Positions 37,151 through 49,523 of a stretch of DNA of 64,000 nt are shown here, one piece after another (positions within the stretch are counted from its first letter, which is position 1; each line of letters starts with the position of its first letter). The stretch lies in NCBI RefSeq assembly GCF_014839805.1, contig NC_051121.1, positions 1,099,116-1,163,115 on the forward strand, given 5' to 3'. A program made the translations under genes and the position numbers. Origin of the DNA: Manduca sexta (Eukaryota > Arthropoda > Insecta > Lepidoptera > Sphingidae). Below the pieces are notes generated by a model, which searched no databases, was not told the origin of the DNA, and saw only the letters and a list, made by a program, of their open reading frames with translations.

Positions 37151-37502
37151 GTATTTGATATTACTAATATATGGAGGTAAAATAGTTTTCGATTTTTTTT
37201 GTGGTTTATACTTACTATAATTATCATAATTATCTTATTATAATTATCTCCTGACGTTTGAAGACTGTAACCCGCAAGGCTACGGGGCGGACTGAGTAAA
37301 AAATAATAATTTAGGGATAGTCAGCTACAGAAGTAGATGGACAATATCAAAATTTTAAATAGCCTTTAAACTTTTATCTATGTATCAATTTTTTATCTAT
37401 GTATTAAACTTTTATATATGTTAAGCGATACGAGCGCCCATAATCAGTTGAACCACCATGCAACACCTTGAATTACAAAGTATTGTTGGTAATCCACTGC
37501 AG

Positions 37503-37797
37503 GAGGTATTATAGTGCACAACTGTATGCACAATACACAGGTGCACTCTCTGTTCCGTCACTCTCATAGTTCGGTGAGACGGCAATCCGACATGTACGGA
37601 CAGAGATCAGGCGCAGGACCAACGGCTTTACGTATTTTCCGAGGCACGGAGGTATCACACCGCCAACTTCCTAACTCTGAGCTGCGACTGAGTAATTATT
37701 AAAATGGGAAGACCCAGGCACAAATATTTTTTGGCCCGACCCGGGACTCGAACCCAGGAGCTCAGCTCGGTAGTCGTACTCGTATAACTACGCCAGT
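37503..37797 (-). mobile_element. SINE-C, near full-length
   Basis: Starts at the 3' end (TATTATAGTGCACAACTG), then the body (CGAGGCACGGAGGTATCACA), with the head GACCCGGGACTCGAACCCAG at the right. A 62-codon chance frame crosses it. Confidence 0.82.
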
Positions 37798-38171
37798 AGT
37801 ACGAAATCAAACCGTTTTAATCATAGACAGAGAGTGGACTAAGATCTTCTATGCTATTAAGTGAATAGACAAAAAGTGTGAGATACAGTGATAGTGCGGC
37901 CCAAACAAAAATGTACATTTATACCCAAAAGACAATTATTATTATTTTTGAGGATCTGTATGCTTATTTCTCAGAGATGTTAGATTAAAGAAATTCAGTC
38001 CCATTTTATTATAATAGTATCTAATATTAATATGCTTTGAATTTAATAAAATATCTGTGGAATAATAATTACGGCCTACTTCTTAGTAATTTTGCTTTAT
38101 CCTTCAAAGCAACAAAGAGAACAAAGCATTTTAGTGTATATTATTTCAGCTAAATTGCGTTTGAGTTGAAA
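37798..38171. other. Unannotated AT-rich DNA
   Basis: Nothing recognised. 38301-39139, 39568-40348, 40635-40999, 41571-41916 and 42084-42444 are likewise blank. Confidence 0.55.
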
Positions 38172-39139
38172 ATATTTTATAAGGCTTTTGCTTGTGATTT
38201 TGTCTGCGTGGAAGATAAAATTTTAAAGCAAAATAGCTCATGTTTTTTGATATGCCTTATTTCTATTAGTCATGGAATATTTAGAATCGGTTCAATTACT
38301 GTTATTATACTGAACAGAAAACCTTAATTGTGAGCTGTATACACTAATAGCCAGGCAGTTGTTTAAGGAGCAGCAATGGATGATGCAGCATGTTAGTTTC
38401 CTATATTTGATTTTATATATTATAATCGTAAATCTAATAAAATAGTATGAAAAACAAATTGATGATTAAAAAATAAAGCAGCTATTCATGCTTGAAATAT
38501 TGTTATGAGCAAATGTAGGGGCGTTGTGGGGCTATCGCGTTATTTCTTTCTTACGCACGCAGCCTTATGATCGTTGACACTCGATGACGTCACCGTTTGC
38601 TATTATTGTTATTTGACAGTCTTCCACCAAATGTAAAACATTTACGACGTATTTATTATTGCGTCAATTTTGTAAACACTTCTTCCGTTAAAGTTTTGGA
38701 TGACATACATTTTTATAAATGTATTTAATAAAAAGTAATCAATTACCCTATTGTGAATTGGGGATCAAAATTATTAGATTTGTTCATAATGCAGACAAAA
38801 ATATCTGCAACGTAACTTAAAATAATACAGCATGGCTCCATAAATGCTAAAAAATGGCAGCCGAATCCATATCATTGCCACAACTCTTGTGGAGGGTTGC
38901 ATAAAAACGTACACAAAAGGGTGTTTATATTCAAATTAGTGAACATTGATGTCGTAGGCCGTTACAACTAAATATTGCTATAACTGTACCGCATTACTGC
39001 GGTGCGAATATACGGCTTTGTGTTTGTGGCGTAAACGCTGCGGATGATTTTCTTGTTACAGAGATTGTGACTGCACCTAATGGCTACTGTTCATATATTA
39101 TCTATAATAATATTATAAAGCTGGTGATACGTCTCATAC

Positions 39140-39375
39140 GTGAGAGTCTATGTCTATTTTTGCCACCAAGCTGCAGTGTGTAGTTACTGTTGTGTTCTGG
39201 TTTGAAGAACATTGTAGCCGGTGTAACATCTCATATCTCAGGATGGCGAGCGCAGTAGAATACCAATTAATACTTTGTAATTCAATGTGTTGTGTGGTGT
39301 TTCTACTGTTTATGGGCGGTCGTATCGCTTACTACCAGGCGAATGGCAACCTCGTCTTGTGATTCAAAGCAATGA
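39140..39375 (+). mobile_element. Repeat E retroposon, 5'-shortened
   Basis: From GTGAGAGTCTATGTCTATTT to TGATTCAAAGCAATGAAAAAA. Confidence 0.82.
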
Positions 39376-40348
39376 AAAAAAAGCGAGAGTTTGTTTGTTT
39401 GAACGTGCCAATATCAGCAAGTGCTTAATCGATTTATATTTTTTTCACTATTGCTAGTGCTATAGGGTACTTTTTTCCGGGAAAATATTTATCTCAGAAA
39501 AACTTTTTCACGCGGGCGGAGCTGCAGGCAAAAGTTACTATAGTATTAATATCTTTTGCCTGCAGCTATAAGACCCAACGAAACGTTTATTTTGATGGTA
39601 TCGTCGATTTAATTTGACCTGTGCCTATTATTTAGATGTACACAGCTGACCTTGGGACGCGATGGCGTTTTGAGTTTTATGGTATATAAAACGAGGGTCA
39701 TAATGCATTTGGTGATTTGACTGGTATTTTATAATTTATGTACCAGGGTAATGAACATAATACAACGATTAATTGAAATATACTTGTACATATTCTTCAA
39801 ATACATCATTTAAATTGTTCGATAATAAAAAGAGGAGTTAAAAATTTAAATAGAATCGCAGCGTTACTGTTACGAATTATCGCCCGTATGTTTCCCACCG
39901 CTATCGTGGCGGACTGTCGTGTAGTGCAATAAAAACTAACAGCTTTCGGCGCGTGATAAGCGAATCCCGGCGCGCTTCTTACATTGCTGAATAAACCGCT
40001 ACATTATAAACGCCGCGTTCAATACCAACTTTACACGTTTGTGCTTTAATTTTTTATTTTAGATGAATTTTTTGAATTGTAAATCTAATTTCTGTGTTTT
40101 CTTTTATGTAGCAATAGCTTGGATTGAATTTTTATTTTAGTAATTTATTAACCAATGGCTATTTACGTTTCCAACCCTCTATGCTTTTCATAGAGTTACT
40201 TATTGAATATATTAATATTTTTTAAACTCATTGCGTCGTACCGAGTATGCAATACAACAACGATGGCAGTCGTAGTCAAATTAATCTAAAATGTGCTGTT
40301 ATAACTTTGCCAGTGGAATGTAAACCGAATTTACAATGTATTAATATA

Positions 40349-40634
40349 ATCTCTGACTGCCGAGACGAATATCTGCAGCTTCAAAACCCAAGGGCACGCA
40401 TCACTGAATTTTCTAAAAAGTTATGTGTATATTCTTTGTGAATTATCCCTTGCTTTAACGGTGAAGGAAAACATTGCGAAGAAACTTACATACTTGAGAA
40501 GTTATAATTGAGGTTATGTGAGGTCTGCCAATCTGCACTAGGCCAGGGTGTGCACTAAGGCCTAATCCCTCAGTAGTAGAGGAGGTCCGTGCCCAGCAGT
40601 GGGACAATATATAACAAGGCTGATATTATAATGT
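40349..40634 (+). mobile_element. SINE-A, lacking the first part of the head
   Basis: Starts at CTGACTGCCGAGACGAATAT just before the B box and runs to the GGCTGATATTATAATG tail. Confidence 0.85.
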
Positions 40635-40999
40635 AATCTCTTATTGACGAAGATTTTGCACAAGAAATCGAGTACTCAAACCAATCCTTTAAGTAGTTTA
40701 AATTCATGCTTTGTTTATCAGAACTTTGTAAGTTGCTACAATCCGCCTTCAATGTTGAGAAGTACTTCAGTCTATCTGTGCTGAATTTAATTCAAATCCA
40801 TTATAGAGTTGATAACTTTTGATAAAACATACAATTGCATTTGGTTCCTACAAAAACTTATAAATGACTGCCGTTGGAAGTCGAGGTTATAGTTATTGTA
40901 AAAATGAAAAGAATCTTAGGGAGATATTTGGATAAATACCTCTTATTGAATTATTTTTTTTATAAGTTATTAATTACCAATAGATGAACGGTTAAACTT

Positions 41000-41242
41000 T
41001 TTTTAAAGTTTACGCACCGCACGCAACGGATGCTCCGAAAGGAATGACTTTCCCCGTTTTTGCAACATTTTCCATTGATGCTCAGCTCTTTTTAGTCATA
41101 GCGTGATATTATATAGCCTATATCCTTCCTCGATAAATGGTTTATCTAATAGTATAAAGGCTTTTCAATTAGAACCAGTTGTTCCTGAGATTAGCGCGTT
41201 CAAACAAACAAACACTTCAGCTTTATACATATAGGAGTATAT
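41000..41242 (-). repeat. Repeat J (CTAG-ended interspersed repeat), near full-length
   Basis: CGCACGCAACGGATGCTCCG ... CCTGAGATTAGCGCGTTCAA, then ACAAACAAACACTT. Parts of this broad group occur at 13167-13300 (+), 21095-21245 (-), 32429-32690 (-), 38172-38300 (-), 39380-39560 (+), 44187-44345 (-) and 51997-52185 (+). The 44.19 kb copy ends GGCAAAAGCTAG|T on the minus strand, as Helitrons do. That is suggestive only. Confidence 0.6.
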
Positions 41243-41508
41243 ATTTATATGGCTAGACGTGAGTAAACACTAATAATTTTGTATACTCGTGTTATATATT
41301 CATATTAGTCACATATCTGTTTAATAATGGTGTAGCTGAGATAAATAGGGTCCATACAGACGGTATCCTTGTCTCATGAAAGCCAAATTATTCCATTTTG
41401 TATGCAGTTGTAGAATAAAATGCGTTTTTACTGGATGTGCTACTTTGTGAGATCCCTTCGTTTCCGCATTTTGGTCAAGGCAGCTAATCTCAACAGAGAT
41501 CAGTCACG

Positions 41509-41570
41509 CAGGAGATATTATAGTGCGCAAGTGTGTACGCAATACTTTATATACAGGTGCACTCTCAATT
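41509..41570 (-). mobile_element. SINE-C 3' fragment
   Basis: GGAGATATTATAGTGCGCAA ... ACAGGTGCACTCTC matches the 3' end of the 37.5 kb copy only. Confidence 0.65.
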
Positions 41571-41916
41571 TTGTTCTTACCATTAGGTGCTTTGGGGTCT
41601 TTTTGCATTGACAGCTTAAAATAGTCAATCAAAGGCTTTTCGCTTTAAAGCAAACCAAAGCAAGCAAGCGGAGGAATCTCAACAGACTTGTTTGAATACT
41701 AAACTTATTTTGATTTATTCTTTATGTTCCAATCTTCGGCGGCAAAAAATACTTAGGCGCGGCGTCAAATTGAATAGTTTTTATTTTGTTTCATATAAAT
41801 CAGTGGTGAAGGGTGAAATATTCCGTATATAACACAACATATAGGTACTTATATGCACAAAAACGATCTGCAAATCATTATGATGACAATAAGAATTTAC
41901 ATAAATTATGATAGCA

Positions 41917-42083
41917 ACATCGTGAGGAAACCTGCATACCTGAGAAGTTCTCTATAGGAATTTTGACGGTGTGTGAAGTCTACCAATCCGCACTAGGTCA
42001 GCGTGGTGGCCCTCTCAGTAGTAGAGGAGGCCCGTGCCCAACAGTGGGACAGTATATAATACAGGGCTGATATTATTATAGTT
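41917..42083 (+). mobile_element. SINE-A, 5'-truncated
   Basis: Starts at ACATCGTGAGGAAACCTGCA and runs to the ATTATTAT tail. About 25 bp is deleted between GTGGTGG and CCCTCTCAG. Confidence 0.85.
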
Positions 42084-42444
42084 CTATGAATAACGTTTGT
42101 AAGAAGACTCTGATTCCCGAGATAGTTAACACTACTTCGAGTCATGGGAATCATAATAAAATGTACATTTATATAATAGTGGCAATAAGAAATATTATTA
42201 TTTTCCACTGTATTGTAGCCAGTTCCAGCCCCCTAATTCCACAAGAGGTGTGTTATCATGAACCATTTTGAGCTCGCGTTATGCACATTCAACATTTGCA
42301 TAGAAACAAGAAGCTTGTCCACTTTCGACGCGGTTAATTAGCGATGTGATGTCTCGTTTGTTTGTGATGCGGTTGTGAGTAGTTAGGTTGCATTGTGATT
42401 TTGTAGAGGTTACGCTTTTGTCTGTCATTTATTATGAATGAGTA

Positions 42445-42720
42445 ATGTTTATGTTTACGCGAATGTTAGACATTAAAATAAATCTATTTTGCAGATTGTA
42501 TCACGTTTTTATATTATAATTTTCTTCCGACGTTTCGTAAACTGCACGATTCGTGGTCTTGAGGTGGACTGAGGTGTTGTTCATCCGCAAAGTCAAAGTT
42601 ACAATATCTACCTACATTTTACAATCATACTACTTTTTAAAATTTGAAACTAAAGTATAAAAAACCGCGATAGAATCCGAAAAGTAGTTTAATTTAAATT
42701 ATACAATTTTTAAAATTCTA
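42445..42720. mobile_element. Repeat F, TIR-bearing element (five further copies)
   Basis: The left end TTATGTTTACGCGAATGTTA followed by an AATCTATTTTGCAGATTG-type segment is matched in inverted orientation near 42657-42716 (AAACCGCGATAGAATCCGAA). The centre carries a CCGACGTTTCGTAAACTGC-type segment. Copies or parts lie at 35950-36135, 37236-37300, 47395-47500, 57175-57300 and 62950-63085. The last preserves the outer right end GTGTAAACATAAG. No coding region, so a non-autonomous DNA element or MITE is likely. Confidence 0.62.
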
Positions 42721-43326
42721 GCTGTTGCTGTTCCGTCTACGGGGGCATATCCGTCTTTTTGCGATACGGGTGTTCTAATCGAATGACAGCTTCGATAGCT
42801 AAATAGGTAGATTGGTGATTTATAGACTGTCTTAAGGAATACGGGTCCTTGTACTTATCAAAATTTTACAGTGACTCCCTACTTTTGACTTTGGCAAAAT
42901 CATTGCCTGTTAACAATAGAATTACATTCTTAAAAATAAATTGAATAAATATTTTATATTTACGCTCAGTGTATAACAGTGTATAACATGTTTATATTAA
43001 GCGTGTTTACTGTTGAGGCATATTCTGTAATATATAAAAATCATTGCCAACACTCCCAATATATTATGGATAAGTTTAAGACCTTATTTCCATTGTTTAC
43101 TTGACGGATACTTGATTGTTGAAGGGCCTGAATATTAAAGCCTCTTGTGATAAAATCGATAGGATCTGAGTGATTATATAGTACGTTTAGAGTAATAACG
43201 AGAAATGTTAGTATAATTTTGTTTTTAAAACATTTTATTTAAAAAAACATTACTAACGTAATAAATACGAGATACAATAGGTATAATATTGGAAAATTAT
43301 TGGATTATCATTTGCTCGATCCTGGC
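42721..43326. other. Unannotated AT-rich DNA
   Basis: Nothing recognised. 43803-44186, 44346-45142, 45526-46492, 47501-48145 and 48376-48787 are likewise blank. Confidence 0.55.
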
Positions 43327-43545
43327 TGCTTTAGTGGCATAGCTGTGTTGCGTGAGTAAGATCATCTAAGGTCCTGGGTTCGAATCCCAGATCAAGCAAA
43401 GGGATATTTGGTTTTGCTGCTCAGTCTCAGCCTGGACTCTGGAATTTGTGCCCGATATGGCGATAGGTTCGTCCCTATCACATCACGGAGAGTGGGTGTA
43501 CTAGTTGCGATCCTGCCCACCCTTTTGGTGGTAAAAGGCGTATGC
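43327..43545 (+). mobile_element. SINE-B, left copy of an inverted pair
   Basis: Head GCTTTAGTGGCATAGCTG, B box GGGTTCGAATCCC, body, tail GGTGGTAAAAGGCGTATG. Only a few bases (ACACAC) separate it from the next, oppositely oriented copy. Confidence 0.85.
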
Positions 43546-43550
43546 ACACA

Positions 43551-43802
43551 CACATCACTCATTTATCCTCAAAGGGGTATGCAGAGGCGCAACAAGGGCA
43601 CCCACTTATCGCTAAGCGTGTTCCGTTCCATGATGTGATAGGAGGCGAGCCTGTCGCCATATCAGGCACAAATTCTAGACCCCGGGCTGATACTGAGCAG
43701 AAAAACCCTAATACCTATCACTTTGGCCGACTCGGGATTCAAACCCAGGACCTCAGAGCGCTGCGGTACCGCGAATGCAGTACAACTACGCTTCCGAGGC
43801 AG
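43551..43802 (-). mobile_element. SINE-B, right copy of an inverted pair
   Basis: CATCACTCATTTATCCTC to ACGCTTCCGAGGCAGT. Tail-to-tail with the copy at 43327-43545. Confidence 0.86.
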
Positions 43803-45334
43803 TAAATGCGTATTTGTGTATAATAACCTGTTTAACACTTAACAGCGAAATAAATTAAACGAAACTGGTCCCAATACGTCATTTAAACCCAACGTACAAA
43901 TTCCATCGTCCAATAACGGGGCCCTTACAAAGGATCTCATTATTTGTACGGGAATCGAATGTACAAAGATCGTTTAATTCGCAACCGATTTGGGTACCTG
44001 ACCCAAGGTTCGGGGTGTTGATTTTATGAGGTCTACAAATGGGATGGAAGTACTTTTGGCTAGTGTTACCTCACGGGTTCGTTTAGTATAAGGTCCTTAA
44101 GAACGGTGTAATTTTGGGATTCATAAACTATATTTTGTATGCAGGTCATGTTTAGAAACAAACTCTTATTTTGTATTTATGAAATACTAGCTTTTGCCTG
44201 CGGTTTTGCTTGCGTGAAAAAGTTTTTACGGTATAAATATTTTTTGGCATGAAAAGTAGCTTATAGCAAGAGTAAGATAGCTTCATATTAGTGAAAAAAA
44301 AGCAAAATCGGTGAAGTAGTCTCTGATGTTAGCGTTAATTACGAAATTCAAAGCCGAAGGTGGCAAAAAAAAAATGAAAATACAATATTACAAATAACTA
44401 ATTAAACTGTGTTGATAATTCAAAACCAAGAAGGGACTTTGTTTTACAATACGTATAGATTAGTATAGATTTGTACGTAACAATTTTGTATAATATAGAC
44501 CTTGACCGCTAAGAACGAAGTCCTGAGATAAATTCTCATACAAAATGCTCAGTCTTCTAATTTGGGTGAAAACAGCTGTCCTAGATCGACGTCATATTAA
44601 CTACGATCGTAAAATTAGAGACTATAGAAGCAACTACTAATCTGTAGATTAGTTTGGAAATTAGTTACAGCAACTTATTAGATTACGTACATAACACATA
44701 CAGTCTTACTTATAAACATGTTGCAGCATTAAGAGGTGGTTAAGAATTGCTTAAATAGTTGTCAAAAACATCACCGGTTCCTAGTTTAAACCTTACGAAG
44801 AGGCAAGATGGTGATTTTTGACGTACAGCTGATCGAGTAAATTTGTGTTAGCTTTGCGAAATTTTTACTATAACATTAATCATTTTTCATTTGCGAGAAG
44901 ACTAGTTAACCCATTGAATTAACCCAAATCAGTTAAGTCCACAACATAATAAATCAACGTTAGTTAAAATTTCAAACTTCCGTAACAATCAGATTTCCCA
45001 AGGGTCCAAAAACTTGCCGGATTTGGGACTTGTCGGACCTGTTGGACGTTTAATTGAAAAGGATAACGATAAATATGTCATAGGGTCCTTTGGGAGACAT
45101 GTCTTCGCTGCCAGGGCCGGACTTCAGGATATGGAGCTGTCATTCATCATCGGCCACGTGAAGCTCACTGCTGAACGGTCTCCCCCAAAGATTTCTAGTC
45201 CGAGCTGTCAAAACGGTGAATCCAGCGTGTTCGACCTTATCAAGAAGTGGAGGCTACCTTTGTTTAGGAGGTGTATCGATGAGTCTTATTAGTAAGTGAA
45301 AATTCAGAGTGTTTCTTTTCGTAGCAATAATAAA

Positions 45335-45525
45335 TGAAGCGGTGAAGGGAAACATCGTGAGGAAACTTGTATACCTGAGAAGTTCTATATTGATAGTATG
45401 TGAAGTCTGTCAATTTGCAATAGGTCAGCGTGATGGACTAAGTCCTAATCCTTCTAAGTATTAGAGAAGGTCCATGCCCGGCATTGGGACAGTAATTAAT
45501 GCAGGGTTGGTATTATTATTATAAA
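45335..45525 (+). mobile_element. SINE-A, 5'-truncated, diverged
   Basis: Body and ATT tail only (ACATCGTGAGGAAACTTGTA ... GGTATTATTATT). Confidence 0.82.
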
Positions 45526-46492
45526 TATCACGAATTTTTTATATTCCCATTACCTACCAGTACTTTGTCAATAATAAAAATGTATCCAATATCGTAAATT
45601 TATAACTAAACATCTTAATTATTGCAGTGTTTGTAGAATCTAGGAATCGCTAAGAAGTTGTACACAGTTTAATTTATACTTATTGTACCTACTTTTACTT
45701 GCTGTTCACTTTGTTCCGCCATATTTGACGCTTTCCTCTCTAAACTAAATATGCTATAATTTTTTTATAATGCATTCCTACTACTTGGGGGTTCCAGCCC
45801 CCTACACATGTATCTGAATGCAGCCCGTACTAGTCCTCAGAGGGCCGTATTTCCCAGCCCTCCTACCGCGTGAGAAAACTTATTGAATGATATTTTTGAC
45901 ATCGGAGGTGATAAATTACCCCGCAACGAATTGTAGGTGTAACAGGTTGGTTTTTGGAGGTATTGTAGGCTTGTAAGAATTATTGGGTTATTTTATGATA
46001 CCTTAAAGAATAGGTTAAATGGTAATGCGATAATGATATGTATGAGTTCTAGATTCGATTTCCGGTCGGAGTATTTGTGAAAGATTTTAACTATAAAAAT
46101 ACAGTTACTATGATGATGGTGACCCATGGATATATATGTACTACGTACTAGATTTGGCGTTCCGAACATTTACTATGTTCAACTGAATTGAACTGCAATC
46201 CATATAAACTGACTTTTGTATGGTGTCAATGTTGACAGCGTGTGGTTATGTACGGAGTGGCGCTCATAATATAAGAACTCGAGTCTAAGTGTAAACCTGG
46301 ATGTGAATAAAAAATATTAGTCAAATAAGTGAAATTTTTTTGTTGATCAAGTGAATAAATAGGTTATAACAGTGTCGATTTTTGCCATTTTAGATCAGAT
46401 TTATACAAATAGTTTATATGGACGTTAGTTCCTATAGAATATACGTCAACGTGGTACTGGTGACCGAAGAAATTGTGTCGAATTTTTAAGTT

Positions 46493-46625
46493 TAGGTATG
46501 TGAAGGCTGCCAATCCGCACTAGGCCAGCGTGGTGGACCCAGGCCTAATTCCTCTCAGTAGTAGGGAAGGCCCGTGACAATAAATGGGGCAGTATATAAT
46601 TTAGGTCAGATATTATTATTATAAT
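46493..46625 (+). mobile_element. SINE-A tail fragment
   Basis: Last ~130 bp, from GTATGTGAAGGCTGCC to the ATTATTATTATAAT tail. Confidence 0.82.
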
Positions 46626-46983
46626 AGTATTATTCTACATCATTACAACAAATAAACACATAACTTTTTTCTCTACAATTAACGTAAAATACTTAATCAT
46701 TAATTACAACATTGCGTACTTATTGGTGAATTTTATAAATCTCTACCATTTCGAGACTTGATATATTAGTTCCACAATCTCACCGTGGAAGTGGGATCAG
46801 GGTCTGACGTGGCGTACTACGTTAAGATTAATGTCTTGCCACACGTTATAATAAAAAATGTTACAAGACACGTAGGAAAAGCACGTCCCGGCCATTCTAG
46901 ATGAAATATTCAGAGGATTTCGCTTTGAATGTATGTTAACTATGCTTTGATAAATGCTGTATGCTTTGGTATTAAAGTTATTA

Positions 46984-47203
46984 ATAATATCAGCCCTGTA
47001 TTATATACTGTCCCACTGCTGTGCACGGGCCTCCTTTACTCCTGAGAAGGATTAGGCCTTAGTCCACCACGCTGGTCTAGTGCGGATTGGCAGACTTCAC
47101 ACACCCTCAAAATTCCTATAGAGAACTTCTCAGGTATGCAGGTTTCCTCACGATGTTTTCCTTCACCGTTAAAGCAAGCGATAATTCACAAAGAATACAC
47201 ACG
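46984..47203 (-). mobile_element. SINE-A, 5'-truncated, with 12-bp target duplication
   Basis: Body and ATT tail of SINE-A. The tRNA head is missing and the copy stops at ACACAC. TTAAAGTTATTA is repeated at 46972-46983 and 47204-47215, so the truncation happened during insertion. Confidence 0.88.
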
Positions 47204-48145
47204 TTAAAGTTATTATTATTTATAAATGTAATTAATTAGAATTTAATTAAAAAAACATGATAATTACCCGACCATAGTAGACGTTTCCGTGATAAATTTA
47301 TGACATCCCATTCCATGTTGAAATTAATATTGTAATCAAACCAATATGTCGCTTAATCAGAAGTCGTTTAATAAGCCATATGTTATCATGTATAGATAGA
47401 TAAATAACCCGTAACCATGAAGGTTGCAGTCTTCGTAACGTTTGGAGAAAGTCATATTATAAAAACTGCGAAAAAATCCGCTTTATAGTTTAATTAACAT
47501 ACATTACTCTTTATTGAACATATCATTAGTAAAAGAAAAGAAGACAAAGGTCGATGGTTCCTAGCCTTTTCAATATTGTTACTCCTGCGATATATGGAAA
47601 ACTAATTTTATTCCGCCTTCAAAATATTATCGAAACAATACAAGAAACTACAAACATCTTTATTAATCATAAATGACACAATAGGCTTACTCTTTTATTT
47701 TATGATCCTATAATTAGGTTCTTTGTTACCCACATGAAATAGCTGATTTACCCCTACGGGGGTAATTACCCAAGCCATAGGTAGTTATAGACAACTTGGA
47801 CCTTGCCATTTAGGCGGTATAACTCATACGTTATTATAAGCGGTGTCATTTTAGACGGTTTTTACCATAGTAATTTACATATATAAATAATTTGTTAAAT
47901 TTTACTACAATCTTGTCACAAAAATTTTTACTTTAAACTTTTCCCACCTGAATTTCTTTCAAAATCTACTGAATATTTTAAGGTTTACGAGACAAGCCAT
48001 TATTATAAATTACTACTTTATATTTTAATGGTACATAAAATTTAAATGCCTACGAATGTTTTATGTGTAAGTTGAATAGTTCACATAAATATCGACTCAC
48101 ATAAATATCAATTATTTTAATAAAGTTTTGGGAAAATTATTTAGA

Positions 48146-48375
48146 ACCTCGGTGGCGTTGTTGTATTGCGTGCGCAGTAAGAACTTTCAACGGGTTCGAA
48201 TCTTGGGTTAGGCAAATTTATACTGAGTTTTTATCAACTTTGAGTCTGGGATTTGTGGTCAATATGGCGATAGGTCTTTCTCTATTACATTACGAGACGG
48301 AAAGAACTCGGCGCAGTGAGTGTAAAGGTTGCATTTCTGTTTACCCCTTTGCGGATAAAAGGCCTAAGTGAGTGT
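48146..48375 (+). mobile_element. SINE-B, near full-length
   Basis: Head ACCTCGGTGGCGTTGTTG, B box GGGTTCGAATCTTGG, tail GCGGATAAAAGGCCTAAG. Confidence 0.84.
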
Positions 48376-49197
48376 GTATGCGTGTATTAATAAACCATAT
48401 CAGTTAAACATCGAATTTCGAAGTACAAAACAGCACTGAATAGAAGCTATTTTTTGAAAATATATTGATTTTTATACTATCAAAACTATCATATCATCAC
48501 TATCATCTCGCGTTGACGCCGATGACGGAAAGTATAAACATAAAAATTATCAAGTATTTATTTCATATCTAAAAATTACCTACACATAGTAAAACCGTAT
48601 TTGAAGTTTCCTTTTAAGTATTTAGCATACTTGTGTTAGTATAATCCGCTATTCCTTAATCAGATTATAAATAAGATGTGTACTTATTATTAAAGAATAA
48701 ACAATAATATTATATCAATCTCTGTGGATCATTCGTCATAATATTGGTTTCAATATGATACACCAGTTAGTTTAGCCTAACGATCGCCAAAATTATGTCG
48801 GCCTGTACGAGACTGACATAATTTTGCCAGACTTTGGAACGCGAGTAGCCGCATTGTATTGGGCAAAGTATTCCCAGAACAATAGAAGTTTAAACTTTGC
48901 CTAAACATAATTACATTTACAATAATATTTTCTATAGAAATAGTATATTTACGTGAGAAATGTAACTCGCTTGTAAATCAACCACGTTATTTATCTGTGA
49001 GAGCTCCGGTGCGGGTGAGCGGTGCAAGTTTTAGGAGATCACCTTAAACTGGTCGTATTACTTCCTATAAATTATTACCATTATAACTATCATAGGTGGT
49101 GGGTCTCTCATATGTGAGAGCCGGCCTGGGTACATACCTGCGCAATGGAAACGGCTTGGTTACAGAAAAAAATCTATATAATGAACTACCTATAAAA

Positions 49198-49515
49198 CGG
49201 TGATAGCCTAGTTGGTTGTGGAACGGACTGCCGAGACGAATGTTCGCATGTTCAAATCCCAAAAAGCACACACCGCTGACTTTTCTAAAAAAATATGTGT
49301 GAATTATCGCTTGCTTTGACGTTGAAAGAAAACATCGTGAGGGAACCTGCATGCCTGAGAAGTTCTCGATAGGAATTTCGAGGGTGTGTCAAGTGTACCA
49401 ATCCGCACTAGGCCAGCGTAGTCGACTAAGGCCTAATCCCTCTCAGTAGTAGAGGACGAATGTGCCCAACAGTGGGACAGTATATAATACAGGGCTGATA
49501 TTATTATTATTATAT
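49198..49515 (+). mobile_element. SINE-A, full-length, with target duplication
   Basis: Reference copy of SINE-A. The tRNA-derived head has an A-box-like TAGCCTAGTTGG and a B-box-like GTTCAAATCCC. The body includes the ACATCGTGAGGGAACCTGCA region, and the tail is (ATT)n. An 8-bp duplication CTATAAAA flanks it (49190-49197 and 49516-49523). Pol III promoter boxes and the simple-repeat tail indicate LINE-dependent retroposition. Confidence 0.88.
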
Positions 49516-49523
49516 CTATAAAA

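Noticed and set aside
45014..45292. 92-codon open frame as a gene
   Set aside because: Its middle overlaps an RTE tail fragment (45143-45216) in antisense, with no recognisable domain.
49198..49275. Functional tRNA gene
   Set aside because: The A- and B-box-like motifs belong to the SINE head. The cloverleaf arms are not complete and the sequence continues into a SINE body.
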